From: Delphinapterus leucas
Lineage: Eukaryota > Chordata > Mammalia > Artiodactyla > Monodontidae
NCBI RefSeq assembly: GCF_002288925.2
Contig: NW_022098050.1
Span: forward strand, 2,278,725 to 2,342,724
Direction: 5' to 3'
Length of the DNA: 64,000 nt
Part shown: positions 12,292 through 24,502 of the stretch, piece by piece
Position numbering within the stretch: position 1 is the first letter of the stretch
Layout of the letters: every line of letters begins with the position of its first letter
Translations under genes and position numbers: made by a program
Notes under the pieces: model-generated
What the model saw: only the letters and a program-made list of their open reading frames with translations
Database searches by the model: none
Told to the model about the DNA's origin: nothing

Positions 12292-13774
12292 CCTCCTTGC
12301 CATTATTTTTATTTTTCAGAGAAACCCATGATCCTCTGTCATGTAATTCTATCAAGACATATATTTTTTGCAGCAACTAATTTTTCTTTCTAACCTCTGT
12401 TCCCATGCTAGAAGGTGATTTTGTTCTTTCTTCCTGAACATTAACAGTAACAGCCCCACCAGCCGTTGCTGGTGTTGCTATCAAGTTAACACGTGGGGTG
12501 TGTAGATTTACAAGTAGGAATGAAATTTTATCAGAGATAATAGCTCTTACTTTGCTCAAAAACAGATCACCCCATGACCATCTGGTCGCATATCAGTTCA
12601 TTTCTCTTATAATTCAGGAATTAGTGTTTTTGGAATGCATGGGATGTGAACTATGCCTAGAAGCTTTGCTGTATATGGGGTTCTCTTGGAAAAATACTTT
12701 TGAATGCCCAGTAGTACAAAACACATTTAGATTCTTTATATCCTCATGTTTCCTAAAGATGGTTAGAATTTTTTAAAAAACATGTTTTTCATTTTGACCT
12801 TCCTACTTTTAATTGTCAAAAGCACTAAAATGATGTAGATTCTTTCCAGACAGAGTACACTGTTATCTAGCTTACATTGTGCTTCAAGAGCCATAATTTT
12901 ATCTTTATTATGTGAGCCTTAGAGTGTTCATAATTTTCTTCAAAGCAGCAGATATCAGGACCCTAACTAACACCTTCCTCCGTTCCTCTCCTGGTACTTG
13001 AGAAGTTGGCAGCACTACAAATGAAACAGAGGCTGGGACACTAAACATGGACCTGACACAGATGGACATCAGTTGTCTTGTATGACCTTGGGTAATTCCA
13101 GATTTGTTTTGTGCAATAATTCCCCCGGATCCTGCTTCCCATCTTCCAATGCCATGTTTTCCTATGTTCCTTGCTCAAGCCTGAGACATTATGAGCCAAA
13201 ATTAGCAAGTGGTCATGTAAGTCTGGCCCTCCTGATATATTGAATGTGGGATGAGAATGTAATTGATAGAAGTATGAAAAGTTATGCAAACACTTCAGGG
13301 TTATGAATACTTTTGCTATACACTTGGTACACTCTGGAAAATAAGGAGTTGATAATTTCTAAAGATAGTGGAAAATAGGCTGTAAATGATTTTAATGTAG
13401 AAAAAAGTTTTAAACTGTTGACTCATGAAGGTAATAATAGCTTAATGTTAATCAGACTTTTACTTGTGCCTTTCTTTGCTTTTCTGACTATGTTTCCCAA
13501 AAACTCAGGGTCCTAGAATTTTATAAAGAAGATTATCATATATGTCAGATATGATTAGAAATCAGTATCAGTCCATAAAATATACTTTTTGTTACTTAAA
13601 CAACTGACAATATTAAAAATCAAATCACCATGTGGTAAAGATTTGAGATACATGAAGATTGAAAAAGAACTGCTAAAACTTTTCAAGTCTTGAGAACTCC
13701 TGCAAGGGAATCCTAGTGAAGTCTCCATCATCAGTGAGTCCTCCTTTGTATTGTTAGTGTTTCTATTTGGGTTG
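12289..13774. other. AT-rich stretch, nothing firm
   Basis: About 1.5 kb without a recognisable gene or repeat. The GC-richer part around 12960-13240 has no supported coding frame. Confidence 0.45.
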
Positions 13775-14110
13775 TAAGAAAGAGAACTTGACTCTGTCTA
13801 TCTTAATAAAGGAGAGAGAATATAACAGAAGGACATTGCGTCAGTCACAAAGTTGTTTGCTACCCGTCATAGGCCCCAAGGATGGACAGAAGAAGGACAT
13901 TTCTAAGCAGCGCAGTATCAGAGTTTTATAAACAGTCTCTGTAGACCCTTCTAATCAAGATAAGCCTGTTCTAACAATTTTCCTTCCAAATTCCCGGAGG
14001 AGTGCCTCATTGCTTAAGCTTGGGTCTTACTCACACCCCTGGACTTATGTGGGGAGGCGGACACGGGGGTTGACACTACCACCAGGATCCCATTCATTGG
14101 GAAAAGGCAC
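13775..14110. repeat. Possible old interspersed repeat, unidentified
   Basis: This stretch is GC-richer than its surroundings. The wording near 13990-14080 (cggaggagtgcctcattgct, taagcttgggtcttactcac, acccctggacttatgtgg) reminds me of a mammal-wide repeat with a 'gaggagtgcctgattggctcagcttgggtcatgtgc' segment whose family name I cannot give. No open frame. Confidence 0.35.
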
Positions 14111-14534
14111 TGCTTGTCCTTGTTTGCTTATTTGCTTTTCCAACTGCTGAGTCCTTTTCTCCATGTCCTCAAACGGAGCAGGATACAGAAATTCTTCCCT
14201 GCTGAAATGAACACTTTGTCATTTTGTATTTTCAGGAATTTATACACTGAAGCAAAAGATCATCCCCAAAACAAGCAAATGATGCTAATATTCTTTGTCA
14301 TCTCAGTTCCTCTCTTTGTTTGCTTTGTGAATCCTATTGGAATTGTTAGGTTGTGTCCTAGGAATCTACTTTTATTTCGATGAGATTAATCTAAATAATT
14401 TAGCTAGAGGTATATTTGGGTTGGTATCAAGGTTGGAAATGATTGGATATTTGTTCTGTTTCTCAATCTGATTCCTAACTATCTTTAAGAGTTCCTTTTC
14501 ATGCACCCTCAAATTCCAGTTCTGGGTCTGTGCA
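14111..14534. other. Nothing recognised
   Basis: An 89-codon open frame at 14114-14383 has no recognisable domain. No other signal. Confidence 0.4.
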
Positions 14535-14960
14535 GTACGTCAATCAATAAACATTTATTTAGGCCTACTATGTGTCAGTCCAGAAATCGTAGGCTTTTTT
14601 ATCGTATGTGGCAACTCCTGATTCAGTAGAGGCTTATAGTGTTTTTTCCCTTGTGAGAAAGGAAACAAGGGAAAGAGCACTAGGACCAATTAACAGCATC
14701 TATCATGACTGAAGAAAGGGAGTATGGGTATAGCTCCCACACACTTTCATTTTCTGTTCTAGACACTGTAGGGGCTAAGTTGACAAATGTAATGTGGTCC
14801 ATCTCTTATGGAAATAATTATTATCTGGTTGGAAAGACTGCAGCTTGGAATCCGAGTTAGGAAGTTCCCATAGTATTCTAGGTGAGCGGAGATGAAGACG
14901 TAGATAGGACAGTGATACTAGAAAGGGAAAGAATGACATGGATAAGTGTAATATTTTCGT
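14535..14960 (-). mobile_element. L2 3' end fragments
   Basis: Two pieces resemble the antisense L2 tail: 'aaacatttatttaggcctactatgtgtcag' near 14549-14580, and 'tctgttctagacactgtaggggctaag' near 14752-14780 followed by 'tctcttatggaaataattat'. The interval between them is not assigned. Confidence 0.45.
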
Positions 14961-16374
14961 TGTAAGAGCTGGAAAGATGCTATAGATACCCTAGCACTGT
15001 AGGCACATTCTGCGGTCACTCCAACACTGAAGAAGGGAAACTACGTCTTTTTGTTGTTTTCTTTGCTTGAAGTACTTTCACCAGTTTTTGTAGTTCTGTC
15101 CTTAGGTGGTGCTCCTGTTTTCTTTCCATTATGTTCAGTGTAGTTTAACAAGATACAGATGCTGGGTCTCACCAACCTGAGAGTCTATTTATTAAAGTTT
15201 CTTCTCTGCTCCCACCCAACTTCTTTTTAAAAGTACGGCTCCCATTCAATGACCTGCTACAGGATAGTTAACTAATGTAAGTATTATGGACAAAAACTGT
15301 AGAACTTTACTTGGCTCAAAGGGCCCACCTTACATGGATTCTCTGACTCTTCATTAAAGGAAGAAAATTGTTCTATAGACTCTTATTATCATTCGTTCAT
15401 GATATTAGCATGCCTTAACCATGAAAGGAAAACACAGTTTTGCAATAGAGTCTCAAATTACTGACGGTTCACTGATAAGTGAGTAGGGTAATGTAGAGTC
15501 CTTTCTTCTCAGAAACTGTTCTGATCTCGATTCCTGCTGGGTCTGAGGTAAACTAATTTTGATATTATTTGATTTAAACTTATTCTAATCTATGTAATTC
15601 AATCAGTCTCTTTAGCTTTAACTCAGTCTCATTTGAAGATAGCTTTCTATTTGACATTCCTGTATTTATCCCTAAAATAGCATCTGAAGTATGGAGAAAT
15701 GGCTCTCATGACACTGTGTAGGTGAGAGGAAACGGAACTCTTCTCCTCATGCTGGTTCTTGGGGGATTAATGGCAGAATCCACTTAGTGGGTGCTCTGCT
15801 AGTATGTGATGATTGAAATTGACAGTTGGTGAAATTCATAGTCCAAGTTCTCTCAACTTGGTTAAGGTCTTTTTAAGATCATTGGCTTATTTAGAGACTG
15901 TAAACTCATCCCTAAAATCGTCTGCCTTGTCTTCCGTCTTTCTCCAGGCACAGGCTATTTCTCCACTGTAAGAATTCCAGACCTTCTTTATAATGGGCTC
16001 AGTGGCTGGCGTACAAAAACTGAGGAAGGCATGGGAGGGCAAACTGAGTCATCTCTGTGCCTAATTATGTCAGCCTGCTTCATGAGCTGAGTTATATGCT
16101 CTTGTGTTTCCACAGTTACCCTGCACAACAACTTCCTCTTAGTGTTCAAAATGGAGACAGAAAGGTCGTCACTGATTCTCACAATTTATGGAACATATGT
16201 CTTCCTCTTGACCGAAGCATAAGGAAGGGGAAATACAGATATGCATCTCCCTCACCTATGTCTATTTCCTGTCCTCTTTCTACAAGCTTCCAGTAAAAAG
16301 AAAAAAAAAAACTTGCATTCTTAGTTTTGAAAAATCTTAATCATATTACATTATCAGTAGATAATAAAAATTAT
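14961..16374. other. Mostly single-copy DNA
   Basis: About 1.4 kb without a recognised element or gene. Open frames here are under 80 codons. Confidence 0.4.
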
Positions 16375-17240
16375 AGAAATTTTATTAAGTTTTTTCTTTG
16401 TGGTACCTATCATCTTTATCTTTTATTCACCTTCACTAAGGCTTCATTCTGTTGTTTGATTTATTGCAATACTTTTTTAACATGTCTCTTGCCTCTTTTT
16501 CTCTTCCCACTCTAAGTTATTTTGCATTCCGTTGCCAGACTGTTCTTCTGATCACTCTACTTTGATTATACCATTTTTTTCTTTAAGATACTCTAGAATT
16601 ATATATCTACATTTACCCACTGTTTTCTTTTTTTTTTTTTTTCTTTTTTTTTCGGTACGCGGACCTCTCACTGTTGTGGCCTCTCCCGTTGTGGAGCACA
16701 GGCTCCAGACGCGCAGGCTCAGCGGCCATGGCTCACGGGCCTAGTCGCTCCGCTGCATGTGGGATCTTCCCGGACCGGGGCATGAACCCGTGTCCCCTGC
16801 ATCGGCAGGCGGACTCTCAACCACTGCGCCACCAGGGAAGCCCAACCCCACTGTTTTCTTTCAGTCCTATTCCTGCTGAGTCTGAAGACCCTTTTCTTCT
16901 TATTGTAATTTCCTTAGGACATATCTCTAGATTTATTTCTTCCTCATGCTGCCTTTGTTTATCATATTACCTCTTACTAATAAGACATCCATACACTGTC
17001 TGTTTCTTCAGAGCCTAGCCTTAGACCCACCGGAGTGAAACCTACTCCCTGCGTAACTGCACTTCCTTCCATAGGTTTGCTAAAGAATTTAGTCTGTAGA
17101 ACATATCTTGAAGTGACATTGTAAGTTTTGGTGACCGCTCTTTGTACGTATCTTTCCTCATAACTCAAATGTAAGCATCTTAAACAAAGAATCATGTTTT
17201 TCTTCAACTTTCACAATGTGTAATAGGCAGTATTGAGCCC
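16375..17240 (+). mobile_element. L2 LINE fragment split by a SINE
   Basis: Before the SINE the text near 16535-16590 (gttcttctgatcactctact, taagatactctagaat) and after it near 17105-17215 (gtaagcatcttaaacaaaga, atcatgtttttcttcaact) follow the L2 3' region and tail in the sense direction. The CHR SINE at 16630-16846 divides it. Divergence is high. Confidence 0.45.
16616..16860 (-). mobile_element. CHR-type tRNA-derived SINE (copy 1)
   Basis: A minus-strand copy of the cetacean CHR SINE. The T-rich stretch at 16630-16652 is the reverse complement of its A-tail, and the element head (ggcttccctggtggcgcag on the minus strand) ends at about 16843. A 14-base target duplication, cccactgttttctt, lies at 16616-16629 and 16847-16860 without mismatch. 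Box A and box B of the RNA polymerase III promoter are recognisable on the minus strand. The open frame it carries is an accident of its GC-rich body. Confidence 0.95.
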
Positions 17241-18512
17241 TAAGTATTTACTCTTTAAAACAAACTTGAGTAGGAATTTAAAAATAAAAGCACATACAAA
17301 AAAACCCATGGGTTTGTATCATAGAAATATTGCTTTTTTATGCTGTTCTTTGGATTTATTTTTTATGTCCTCATTAATAAACGTGTACTATTCTTATAAT
17401 TTAAAACTGAGCTCACCAGTACTGTACTTTAATTACATTGTGATCCAAACAATTAGACTGTGCAAAGTTTTATTTAAGAAACACCAGGAAGTCTGCAGTT
17501 AATCATAAAGCAGTATTTCTAGTGTTGATTTCCAAACATTTTATCTACATTAACTTAGAATATTTGCCACATGCTGCTTCTCAACTGTGACCATGATTAT
17601 TTACTCATATTTATATTTCATCATTGAAGAGAGGCTCTCAGTTTCTCATTATTCAGTTTTGAACTATGATATAAATCTAATAAAATTAGAGTTGTTTAGA
17701 ACAGATGGTTCATCAGAGATTTCAACCCAGGCAAACATGGTGGATTCTGTAAATAATCAAGGCTTTTTATTTCAATTAATAGCCATGTTATACTTCTCTT
17801 ACAAAATTTTAAGGATTTAGACTTAACGCTACCTTTAGAGTTTGTGTGTATATGTTGAGAGGATTGGTTTGGGTGACGTCTTGTTTCTTTCTAGTTGTTA
17901 TAGTCTGTGGCTATATGATCAGTCTGCCAGATTCCTTAGGGAAATTTGTGTACTAGAGTTAGTAACGACTTAACAAAATTTAGGTTTCTCTGTAGCACCC
18001 AGACATATTTAGACATGGAAAACACTTAGCCTCTTGAATAATGAAAGTAATGAGTAATCTCTTTTCGTATTTCAGAAGTTCTGTAGACTGTTAAATAGAA
18101 ATACCTCACAAACTAGGATGAAGAAAGCAAGAGAAATATATCTATTTGGTTGAAGGGGGTATTACCACTGTACTCAGAAATTACTTTGGTTGAAAAAGAG
18201 CAATGATACATTCCCTAAGAAGGAATACTTAATTGTCCACCCTTGGAATAAGATGTTCTTTAGCTCTAAACTAAACTGAAGATTTTGAAGAAAATGCCAG
18301 AAAAAAACACTTCACTAAATGTTGAAATTATGGCATAGGCTTGGCATTTTTTCATCAAATTTAAACCAACCTTGAGAGTATTGTAAGGGTAGTATTTTCT
18401 CAACGATGAAATGTTCTTGTTCAATTTCTATATAGAAAAAGGGTATAAGTGAGCCTGTTATCTTAATATTTGGGCACACAGGGTCATCTTTGAAATGTGT
18501 TTTACTATTGTT
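17241..18512. other. Single-copy AT-rich DNA
   Basis: About 1.27 kb without recognised elements. Open frames up to 89 codons are AT-driven. Confidence 0.4.
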
Positions 18513-18738
18513 AAAAAGAAGAAAAGGGCTTCCCTGGTGGCGCAGTGGTTGAGAGTCCACCTGCCGATGCAGGGGACACGGGTTCGTGCCCCGGTCCGGG
18601 AAGATCCCACATGCCGCGGAGCGGCTGGGCCCGTGAGCCATGGCCACTGAGCCTGCGCGTCCGGAGCCTGTGCTCCGCGACGGGGGAGGCCGCAGCAGTG
18701 AGAGGCCCGCGTACCGCAAAAAAAAAAAAAGAAGAAAA
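18513..18738 (+). mobile_element. CHR-type tRNA-derived SINE (copy 2)
   Basis: A near-consensus plus-strand copy. The body runs from about 18526 (gggcttccctggtggcgcag) to 18717 (gtaccgc), followed by an A-tail. Box A lies in tggcgcagtggttgagag at about 18538-18555 and box B is ggttcgtgccc at 18591-18601. The A-rich target word aaaaagaagaaaa precedes it (18513-18525) and recurs after the tail, consistent with L1-type cleavage at TT|AAAA. This is the least diverged copy in the window to my eye, with most CpG sites intact. Confidence 0.96.
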
Positions 18739-19559
18739 AAATAAGTGCACTTATCCTTGAGTTGGGCAATACCCAGGACTGATACATAGAGGGAAAATCT
18801 GAGATGTATATATTTTAGGGCCCTTTGTCACTTGGTGCACCTATAATAAAAAGTTCATGGTTCCTAATATGTTTTTAAAAATTATTTTCACCGGAGTGTA
18901 CTTGAAACTGTACATGTCAAGTATTTTAACAAACATACCTAAATATACAGTTACTCAATAATTTAATCCATTAAAACATGTGGCTACTGCTTGTATATGA
19001 AATGGTTCCTTCTCAAAAGTGCCTAATAAGACTAAAGAGATTAAATCAGTTAGAATGATTAATTTAAAATCATACTGAAGTGTTTAAAAGTGTTACTCTT
19101 CCTGTCCTGATTTTGAAAAGAAAATACTTTATCTTCTTTCATATTCATTGTTTCCAACTCCTTCTAACTCCATTTTAATATTTGACATGAACACAGTATA
19201 TTGCTGATAGTCTTTTTTAATTTGTCTTTTTTTACTCTTCTATACAACTCTCCTTTATTCAAAAAAATATCTGCCAAGGTACAACAGGAGAAAAGATCAC
19301 AAAGATAAAAGAGAATTTCAATGTATACCTAACTCCAAACAGTTATTACCATCATCAAGGCATGAAGCCATGTGATTTTTATCACAAATTCAGTATTTCT
19401 CCTAAGGTGCATTGTACTATATTTTTATAACTTAAGCTAAGCAACTTCCCTTTATTTCTAATCACTGGGTATGATTTTCAACTGGGAAAGGAAAACTTTC
19501 CTTCCTGTTCCTTGTGAAATCTCATCTTTATATTTGGAGCTCTAACTCTGATTATGTTT
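18739..19559. other. AT-rich stretch, nothing recognised
   Basis: No gene or repeat family identified. Confidence 0.45.
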
Positions 19560-20630
19560 TTCTGATGGGCTTCATTCATTCATTCACAAACATTACTACT
19601 CACCTACAGCAGGTCATAAAGTTTATTAGTTATGGGAAATATAAAAATCCTTAGCATTCTGTGTCCCTTGAAGCATGTTTCCATGGGAGAGGATGGAAGT
19701 ATATATGTAAATTACAGTGCAATAAGTTAGATCGTTTAAGCATATGAAAGGGAAATGAAAAGCAGAAAATGAGAGAGACCACTTGTAGCTGTGTTGTGGA
19801 TTTGGAAAGACTTCATGGATGAGGTGATCCTGAAGGATCTATGGGTAGTCCATGTAGCTAATGGTGGCGGGGCAGAGTGGGGCAAGAATAGCTCAGATAA
19901 TGTGAAAAGAATTTGCAAAAATGTAACATGTTCTGAGACTTTCTAAGCCATCTTGACTCCAAAAAGAAGTGTTGAGATAAGTGAATAAAACAGTAAATAT
20001 AGAGATGACCATGAATAGCCTTGAAGGCCACATGAAGGAATTTGGACTGTATCCTAACAGATGATGGAGAGCTATTGGAGGATTTTGAGCAGCTGCACAG
20101 CTAGGTTATTCTAGTGGAAGTGTGCAGAGTTGTCTGGGTGAAAAAAAAAAAACGAATGGAGAAAAAGGCCAATTTGAAAGCTGTTGTAATAGTCCAGTGA
20201 GAAATGATAAGAAAGCCTACCAAGTGACTGGAGAAGAAACAAAAGAGTACTGAGCAAACCAGGATATATTGAGAGGCTCAGGTAGCCAGTTTGATGGCTG
20301 ATGGAGAAAACAGACAATATTGGAGCAATTACAAGAGAGGACAAATCTAGGGAGGAATCAGTCCTGCTTAGTTTGAGGCATGCTGCATTTGAAGTGCCTA
20401 AGCAGAGGAGTGTTGAACATTTAGGAAGAGAGGCTAGCAGTCATAAATCTGAGAGTCACTGAGATATAGACTTATCCTTGGGTTGGTCTGAGCTGGGAGT
20501 AGGAGAGTAAGCATGTAGATAAAGAAAAGTCACCCCAACATAAGACCCTGCAGAACTTCAACATAATGAACAGCAAACAAAGAGAGAGGTTTGTCAATCA
20601 TGGTTTTAAAAAGTTAAGGTGACTGAGGAT
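19560..20630 (-). mobile_element. L2 LINE, 3' end into reverse transcriptase region
   Basis: Reading on the minus strand this is an L2 copy. The + strand order is the reverse of the element: tail wording near 19570-19610, then 'gacttcatggatgaggtgat' and 'cctgaaggatctatgggtag' near 19807-19850, then 'ccttgaaggccacatgaagg' and 'aatttggactgtatcctaac' near 20018-20060, then the antisense of the RT-proximal region ('aatagtccagtgagaaatga' near 20187). The stretch to about 20630 continues into decayed ORF2 sequence. No frame is intact. Confidence 0.75.
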
Positions 20631-21449
20631 GCATAACTCATATTTCAGCGAGTTGAAAGTGGCCCCATCTCTTTATACACTTGCAAATAAAATCTTAATC
20701 TCGTATGGTTACAGTCAGATCAGTTTGATTACCCAGAGAAAAATAAGGCCATGACATAGAATTGAAGGATAATAAAAGTTATAAAATCAATATCCCATAG
20801 GTTAGCTAGTTGGAAGCACATTTTGTTCTAGGAAGATTCAAAGTGTTGTTTTATTCACGATAATAATTTACTTCCTTTCAGAATTCCATGGAGAGATAAT
20901 AGATCATTATTTATTTTATACTGAATATAGACTATGAAGATTAAAAATAGCTCATGAATAAAGAAAATAGAAACCCTATATGTGAGATTTTATGTAATTA
21001 AGGTAACGATTCCTTGAAGATCTCGTGGTCTGTTATGTAAATATGTGTAATTACGATAATTTCAAAAGCCGTGTTATTTACTCAGTAGTTTAACAGGTCC
21101 TTCACAAAACAGTCACTTTCAGAACTCAGGAGGGTATAGCAATACTTGCCAGAAGAATGAGGATGAATATTTCAAGTGAATTTAAAATGTATTTTTATAA
21201 GACAGACTTAAGAGTTTAAAGATATTTTCACAGTATTTTTACTTTCATGCAAGAAAAGTACTGCTATAGTATATTACCCAAGATCAGATACGGCATACAT
21301 GAAGACTGTTGTGGATGAATGGTCAGAATGAATTGGTGGCGTTCTCATAAGCTTTTCTGAGTCATAGTTGTTTTTTCCTTGTTGTTCAAGGGCCCATCTT
21401 AGGAGGTATATGAATGTTATAACCAGAGATCTAAAATTTCAGGAAGAAG
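20631..21449. other. AT-rich stretch, nothing recognised
   Basis: No gene or repeat family identified. Confidence 0.4.
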
Positions 21450-21807
21450 GAAATCATCATCTGTCCATTCATTCAATGAGTATTTTCTCAGGACGAAAAA
21501 TGTGCTATCCATGGGGCTAAATTTTCGGGTCCACAAAGGTGAATGAAGCACACGTTCTACCATTACATTCCACCTGTCAGGCAGAGGTAGACAAATAAAT
21601 AAGTGTGTGAAGTTAAGTCCTGAGGGTCATTGTATTGCACCGTTCCTGGGGAGCCATTGGCATTGTTGTAAAATGTGGAATGTTTTACAAGTATTACATG
21701 TGTTATGATAGAAATATATATAGGGCACAAGTTTATATGAGTGGTGGAGCAAAAGTTACTTGGAATGACCCAAGTTTTAATATGTTTATTAGGCAACCAG
21801 TGATAGG

Positions 21808-21862
21808 TGAGTGTGTGCGTGCACACACACGTGAACTTGCATATGTGTGTTCACACATGTGG
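21808..21862. repeat. Alternating purine-pyrimidine tract
   Basis: Degenerate GT/GC/CA alternation (gtgagtgtgtgcgtgcacac, then acacgtgaacttgcatatgt, then gtgttcacacatgtgg) with internal inverted symmetry around tgcgtgcaca. Such tracts can adopt left-handed or cruciform structure; here it is only a sequence property. Confidence 0.7.
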
Positions 21863-22159
21863 AGGGTTCATCATTCTAGGAAGATAGAACGTTGTGAGAA
21901 AGGCTGGGAGGTTTGAATCTTGGCATAAAAGTAATTATTTATGTCCAGAGAGCTGCAAAGGATAAGGCCAGGAAAAAAGACAAATGCCTGACCATTAGGA
22001 ACATTTTGTACTGTATTTTCAGATTTTGGTTGGGCTTGTATAAGTAGAGGGGTATTAAAAGTAAATGAAATTAGAAGGTGACTTAATTTTTTATTCTAGA
22101 AAGATTACTCTAGCAATAATGTGAAGGAAACCATGCCATCAATGTATGAATAATAAATT

Positions 22160-22290
22160 AATAATAACCAACATGTATTGGACATGTTCTATGTGTCATA
22201 CATTCTGTTCATGCTCTCTTGTATTGTTCAATTTAGTGCTTACAAAAAAAACCCTGTGAAGTAGGTATTATCACGTGGCCTTAGATTGAA
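22160..22290 (-). mobile_element. MIR fragment
   Basis: Antisense MIR wording: 'catgtattggacatgttctatgtgtcat', then 'ccctgtgaagtaggtattatc'. The tRNA-derived half is missing. Confidence 0.6.
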
Positions 22291-23110
22291 ATCTATTATT
22301 GATTTTTTCATATATCAATAATTATAGTATCATAAGATGAATATTTGAAATGGAAAATCAAAGGGCCAATGAACAATCTGAGAAAAATATGAGAACTTTT
22401 CATTCGTTTCCAGTTTGCATCTTTAATGTGGTTATCCATTTTATATGAGGATAAGGGAAAAGGAGAAATAAGATGGTTCCCAGCTTTTTGGCTTAGATGT
22501 ATGGTGAGGTTATTCACTGAGAAAATAGGGTGAAAGGAGTGCATTTGGAGAGAAGATAATAAATTAAGTTGGGATATTTGATTATGTGTTGTCTGAGAAT
22601 ATTAAGTGAAGATATTTCAGAGGAAGTTAGATGCATGGATCTGAAGCTTAGAATAAAGATGTGGGTTGGACACATGGATTTAATGGTTATCAACACACAG
22701 GCAGTAGTGTAATTATCTACAGAGGATATGATTTGAAAAGGAGATGAAGCAAAAACAACCATTGGCTTTCATATCAATATTTAGGTGATCAGCAGAGGAA
22801 AAAGCGCCATAAGAGGACAATGAGAAGGAATAGTTTTGGCAGAAAAGGAGAAAAGGAAAAGCATGTTTTATCTAAATGTAAAGAAGGTGAGATTCAAGAA
22901 GGCAATTGTTGAAAAGGCCAAGTGTTCCACAGAAGTCAAGTAAGATGAAAGTGAAAATGTCCATTGGATTTGAAAATTAAGTCATGAGCATCTTAGCTGA
23001 GAGCATGTTTAGTAAAGATTTGCAAACAGATGAAAGCCACCTTGAGGAGAAGGTGGCTAGGCCAGTAAAACAATTATGACCAATTCTTCTAAGAACTCAC
23101 ATAGTAAAGG

Positions 23111-23468
23111 AAGGGAGGGGTGGTGTTCAGGGTCTTTTTTTTCTTGCTTTAGGTTTCTTACTGTGTGGTTTAGTTTATGTTTCCCGTGGTAAATATTTAA
23201 GCATGTTTATACACATTAGAGGGAAGGATGTTTATATATGGTAGAACCAGCAGGGGGAAAAAAAAAGAGGAATCAGATTAAGAGCAAAGAAGTGGCTTTG
23301 ATCTATAAATGAGGTAAAGAGTTCACCCTTCTCTGAAGCAGGAAGGAGGAAGGATGGAGGGAAGGGTGAGTTCTAATATCAATGCCTGCAGAGAGTCCTT
23401 AACCTTATTTTTCATGTCAAATCACAATCAAAGACATTTAAAACAAAGTCACTAAAGAACATTAAAAT
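23111..23468. other. Nothing recognised
   Basis: A purine-rich stretch near 23330-23370 (aggaaggaggaaggatggag) is a simple-composition tract. No element identified. Confidence 0.4.
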
Positions 23469-23690
23469 GTGCTTCTGGGCTTCCCTGGTGGCGCAGTGGT
23501 TGAGAGTCCGCCTGCAGATGCAGAGGACACGGGTTCGTGCCCCGGTCTGGGAAGATCCCACATGCCGCCGAGCGGCTGGGCCCGTGAGCCATGGCCGCTG
23601 AGCCTGCGCGTCCGGAGCCTGTGCTCCGCAACGGGAGAGGCCACAACAGTGAGAGGCCCGCGTACTGCAAAAAAAAAAAAAAGTGCTTCT
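23469..23690 (+). mobile_element. CHR-type tRNA-derived SINE (copy 3)
   Basis: A plus-strand copy with body about 23477-23670 and A-tail to 23682. The word gtgcttct flanks it at 23469-23476 and 23683-23690; the full duplication is probably longer and merges with the tail (upstream aaaatgtgcttct). Target context is TT|AAAA. Boxes A and B are intact by eye. The 84- and 72-codon frames over it are SINE translations. Confidence 0.95.
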
Positions 23691-24282
23691 ATTACACTAA
23701 AAAAAACTACTGTTTTTCCTTAGTTATCACTCTTCAGAGCAATACTTTCTGGCTTGAATATCCTGCCTAATTAGTGTAAGAATTAACCTGTATTGTCCAA
23801 GGCACCAGCAGGATTTTGCTCCCTGGGAAAGGACATTAGAAACATGTTAGTTTCTTGTGATCAATATGGCTCACTTTTTAAAGAGGAAGTTGTTAATTTC
23901 TTTGAATCATTGATTATCTTTGGGCTGTTTCCGAGAATGTACAATAGTGCTGCAATTAGGAATGACACATACTGAAAAGATTATTGCTCCGGTTTTAAAT
24001 TGTTTAGTTCTGATTTTAGAAGTTTCATCTCTGCCTCTGAAAAATTTCAAACCTCCATCTATATTCTTACCATGTAAGAAGTGGATCTAGTACACCATTT
24101 CCGCCTTCTACTGGCAATGATACGTCCTAACTCTGGCTTGGGGAGTCCAAATAGGAGGCAGAAAATCTGTTGTGGATATCCAAAGTGCAGACTACCCGTT
24201 CATAATGAACGCTTTCAAAATCATTTCTTTGTAAGAGCACCCGTAACAGGTCTTTTATAGGAGAGGCTCTGAAATGGAATTT
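23691..24282. other. Nothing recognised
   Basis: No gene or repeat family identified. Confidence 0.4.
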
Positions 24283-24290
24283 CTATAGTA

Positions 24291-24494
24291 CAGGGGTCCC
24301 CAACCCCCGGTCCATGGCCTGTTAGGAACTGGGCCACAGAGCAGGAGGTGAGTGGCCGGTGAGTGAGCAAAGCTTCATCTGCCGCTCCCCATTGTTCACA
24401 TTACTGTCTGAACCGTCACCCCACCCCCCAGGTCCATGGAAAAATTGTCTTTCATGAAACCGATCCCTGGTGCCAAAAGGGTTGGGGACCTCTG
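24291..24494. mobile_element. Small hAT-type DNA transposon
   Basis: The element begins caggggtccccaacccccgg and ends ggttggggacctctg, so its terminal inverted repeats match with few differences. Flanking 8-base words ctatagta (24283-24290) and ctgtagta (24495-24502) differ at one position, as expected for an old hAT target duplication. The 204-bp body keeps only the end regions (ggcctgttaggaactgggcc on one side, aaaattgtctttcatgaaac on the other) and has no transposase. Family name not certain; it belongs to the Charlie/Zaphod group as I recall it. Confidence 0.85.
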
Positions 24495-24502
24495 CTGTAG
24501 TA

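Larger units (their letters stand above)
21450..23110 (-). mobile_element. Second L2 LINE copy, minus strand
   Basis: Starts with an antisense L2 tail (tccattcattcaatgagtat near 21463, gtagacaaataaataagtg near 21587) and continues with 'gaaagattactctagcaata' near 22099. The antisense of the RT region follows; near 22930-22980 'agaagtcaagtaagatgaa' and 'tgtccattggatttgaaaat' correspond to the reverse complement of the RT segment ending in an 'LLDLSAAFDTVDH'-like motif. A MIR lies within it at 22160-22290 and an alternating GT/CA stretch at 21808-21862. The copy is decayed beyond coding. Confidence 0.7.

Noticed and set aside
18526..18610. tRNA-like sequence with box A and box B
   Set aside because: It is the tRNA-derived head of a SINE and lacks the 3' half of a tRNA fold, so it is not a tRNA gene.
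18315..18787. Open frames of 109 and 134 codons on the minus strand, rich in Arg, Pro, Ser and Ala
   Set aside because: They are translations of the CHR SINE. Nearly the same peptide (a MAHGPSRSAACGIFPDRG-type run) recurs at every SINE copy in the window.
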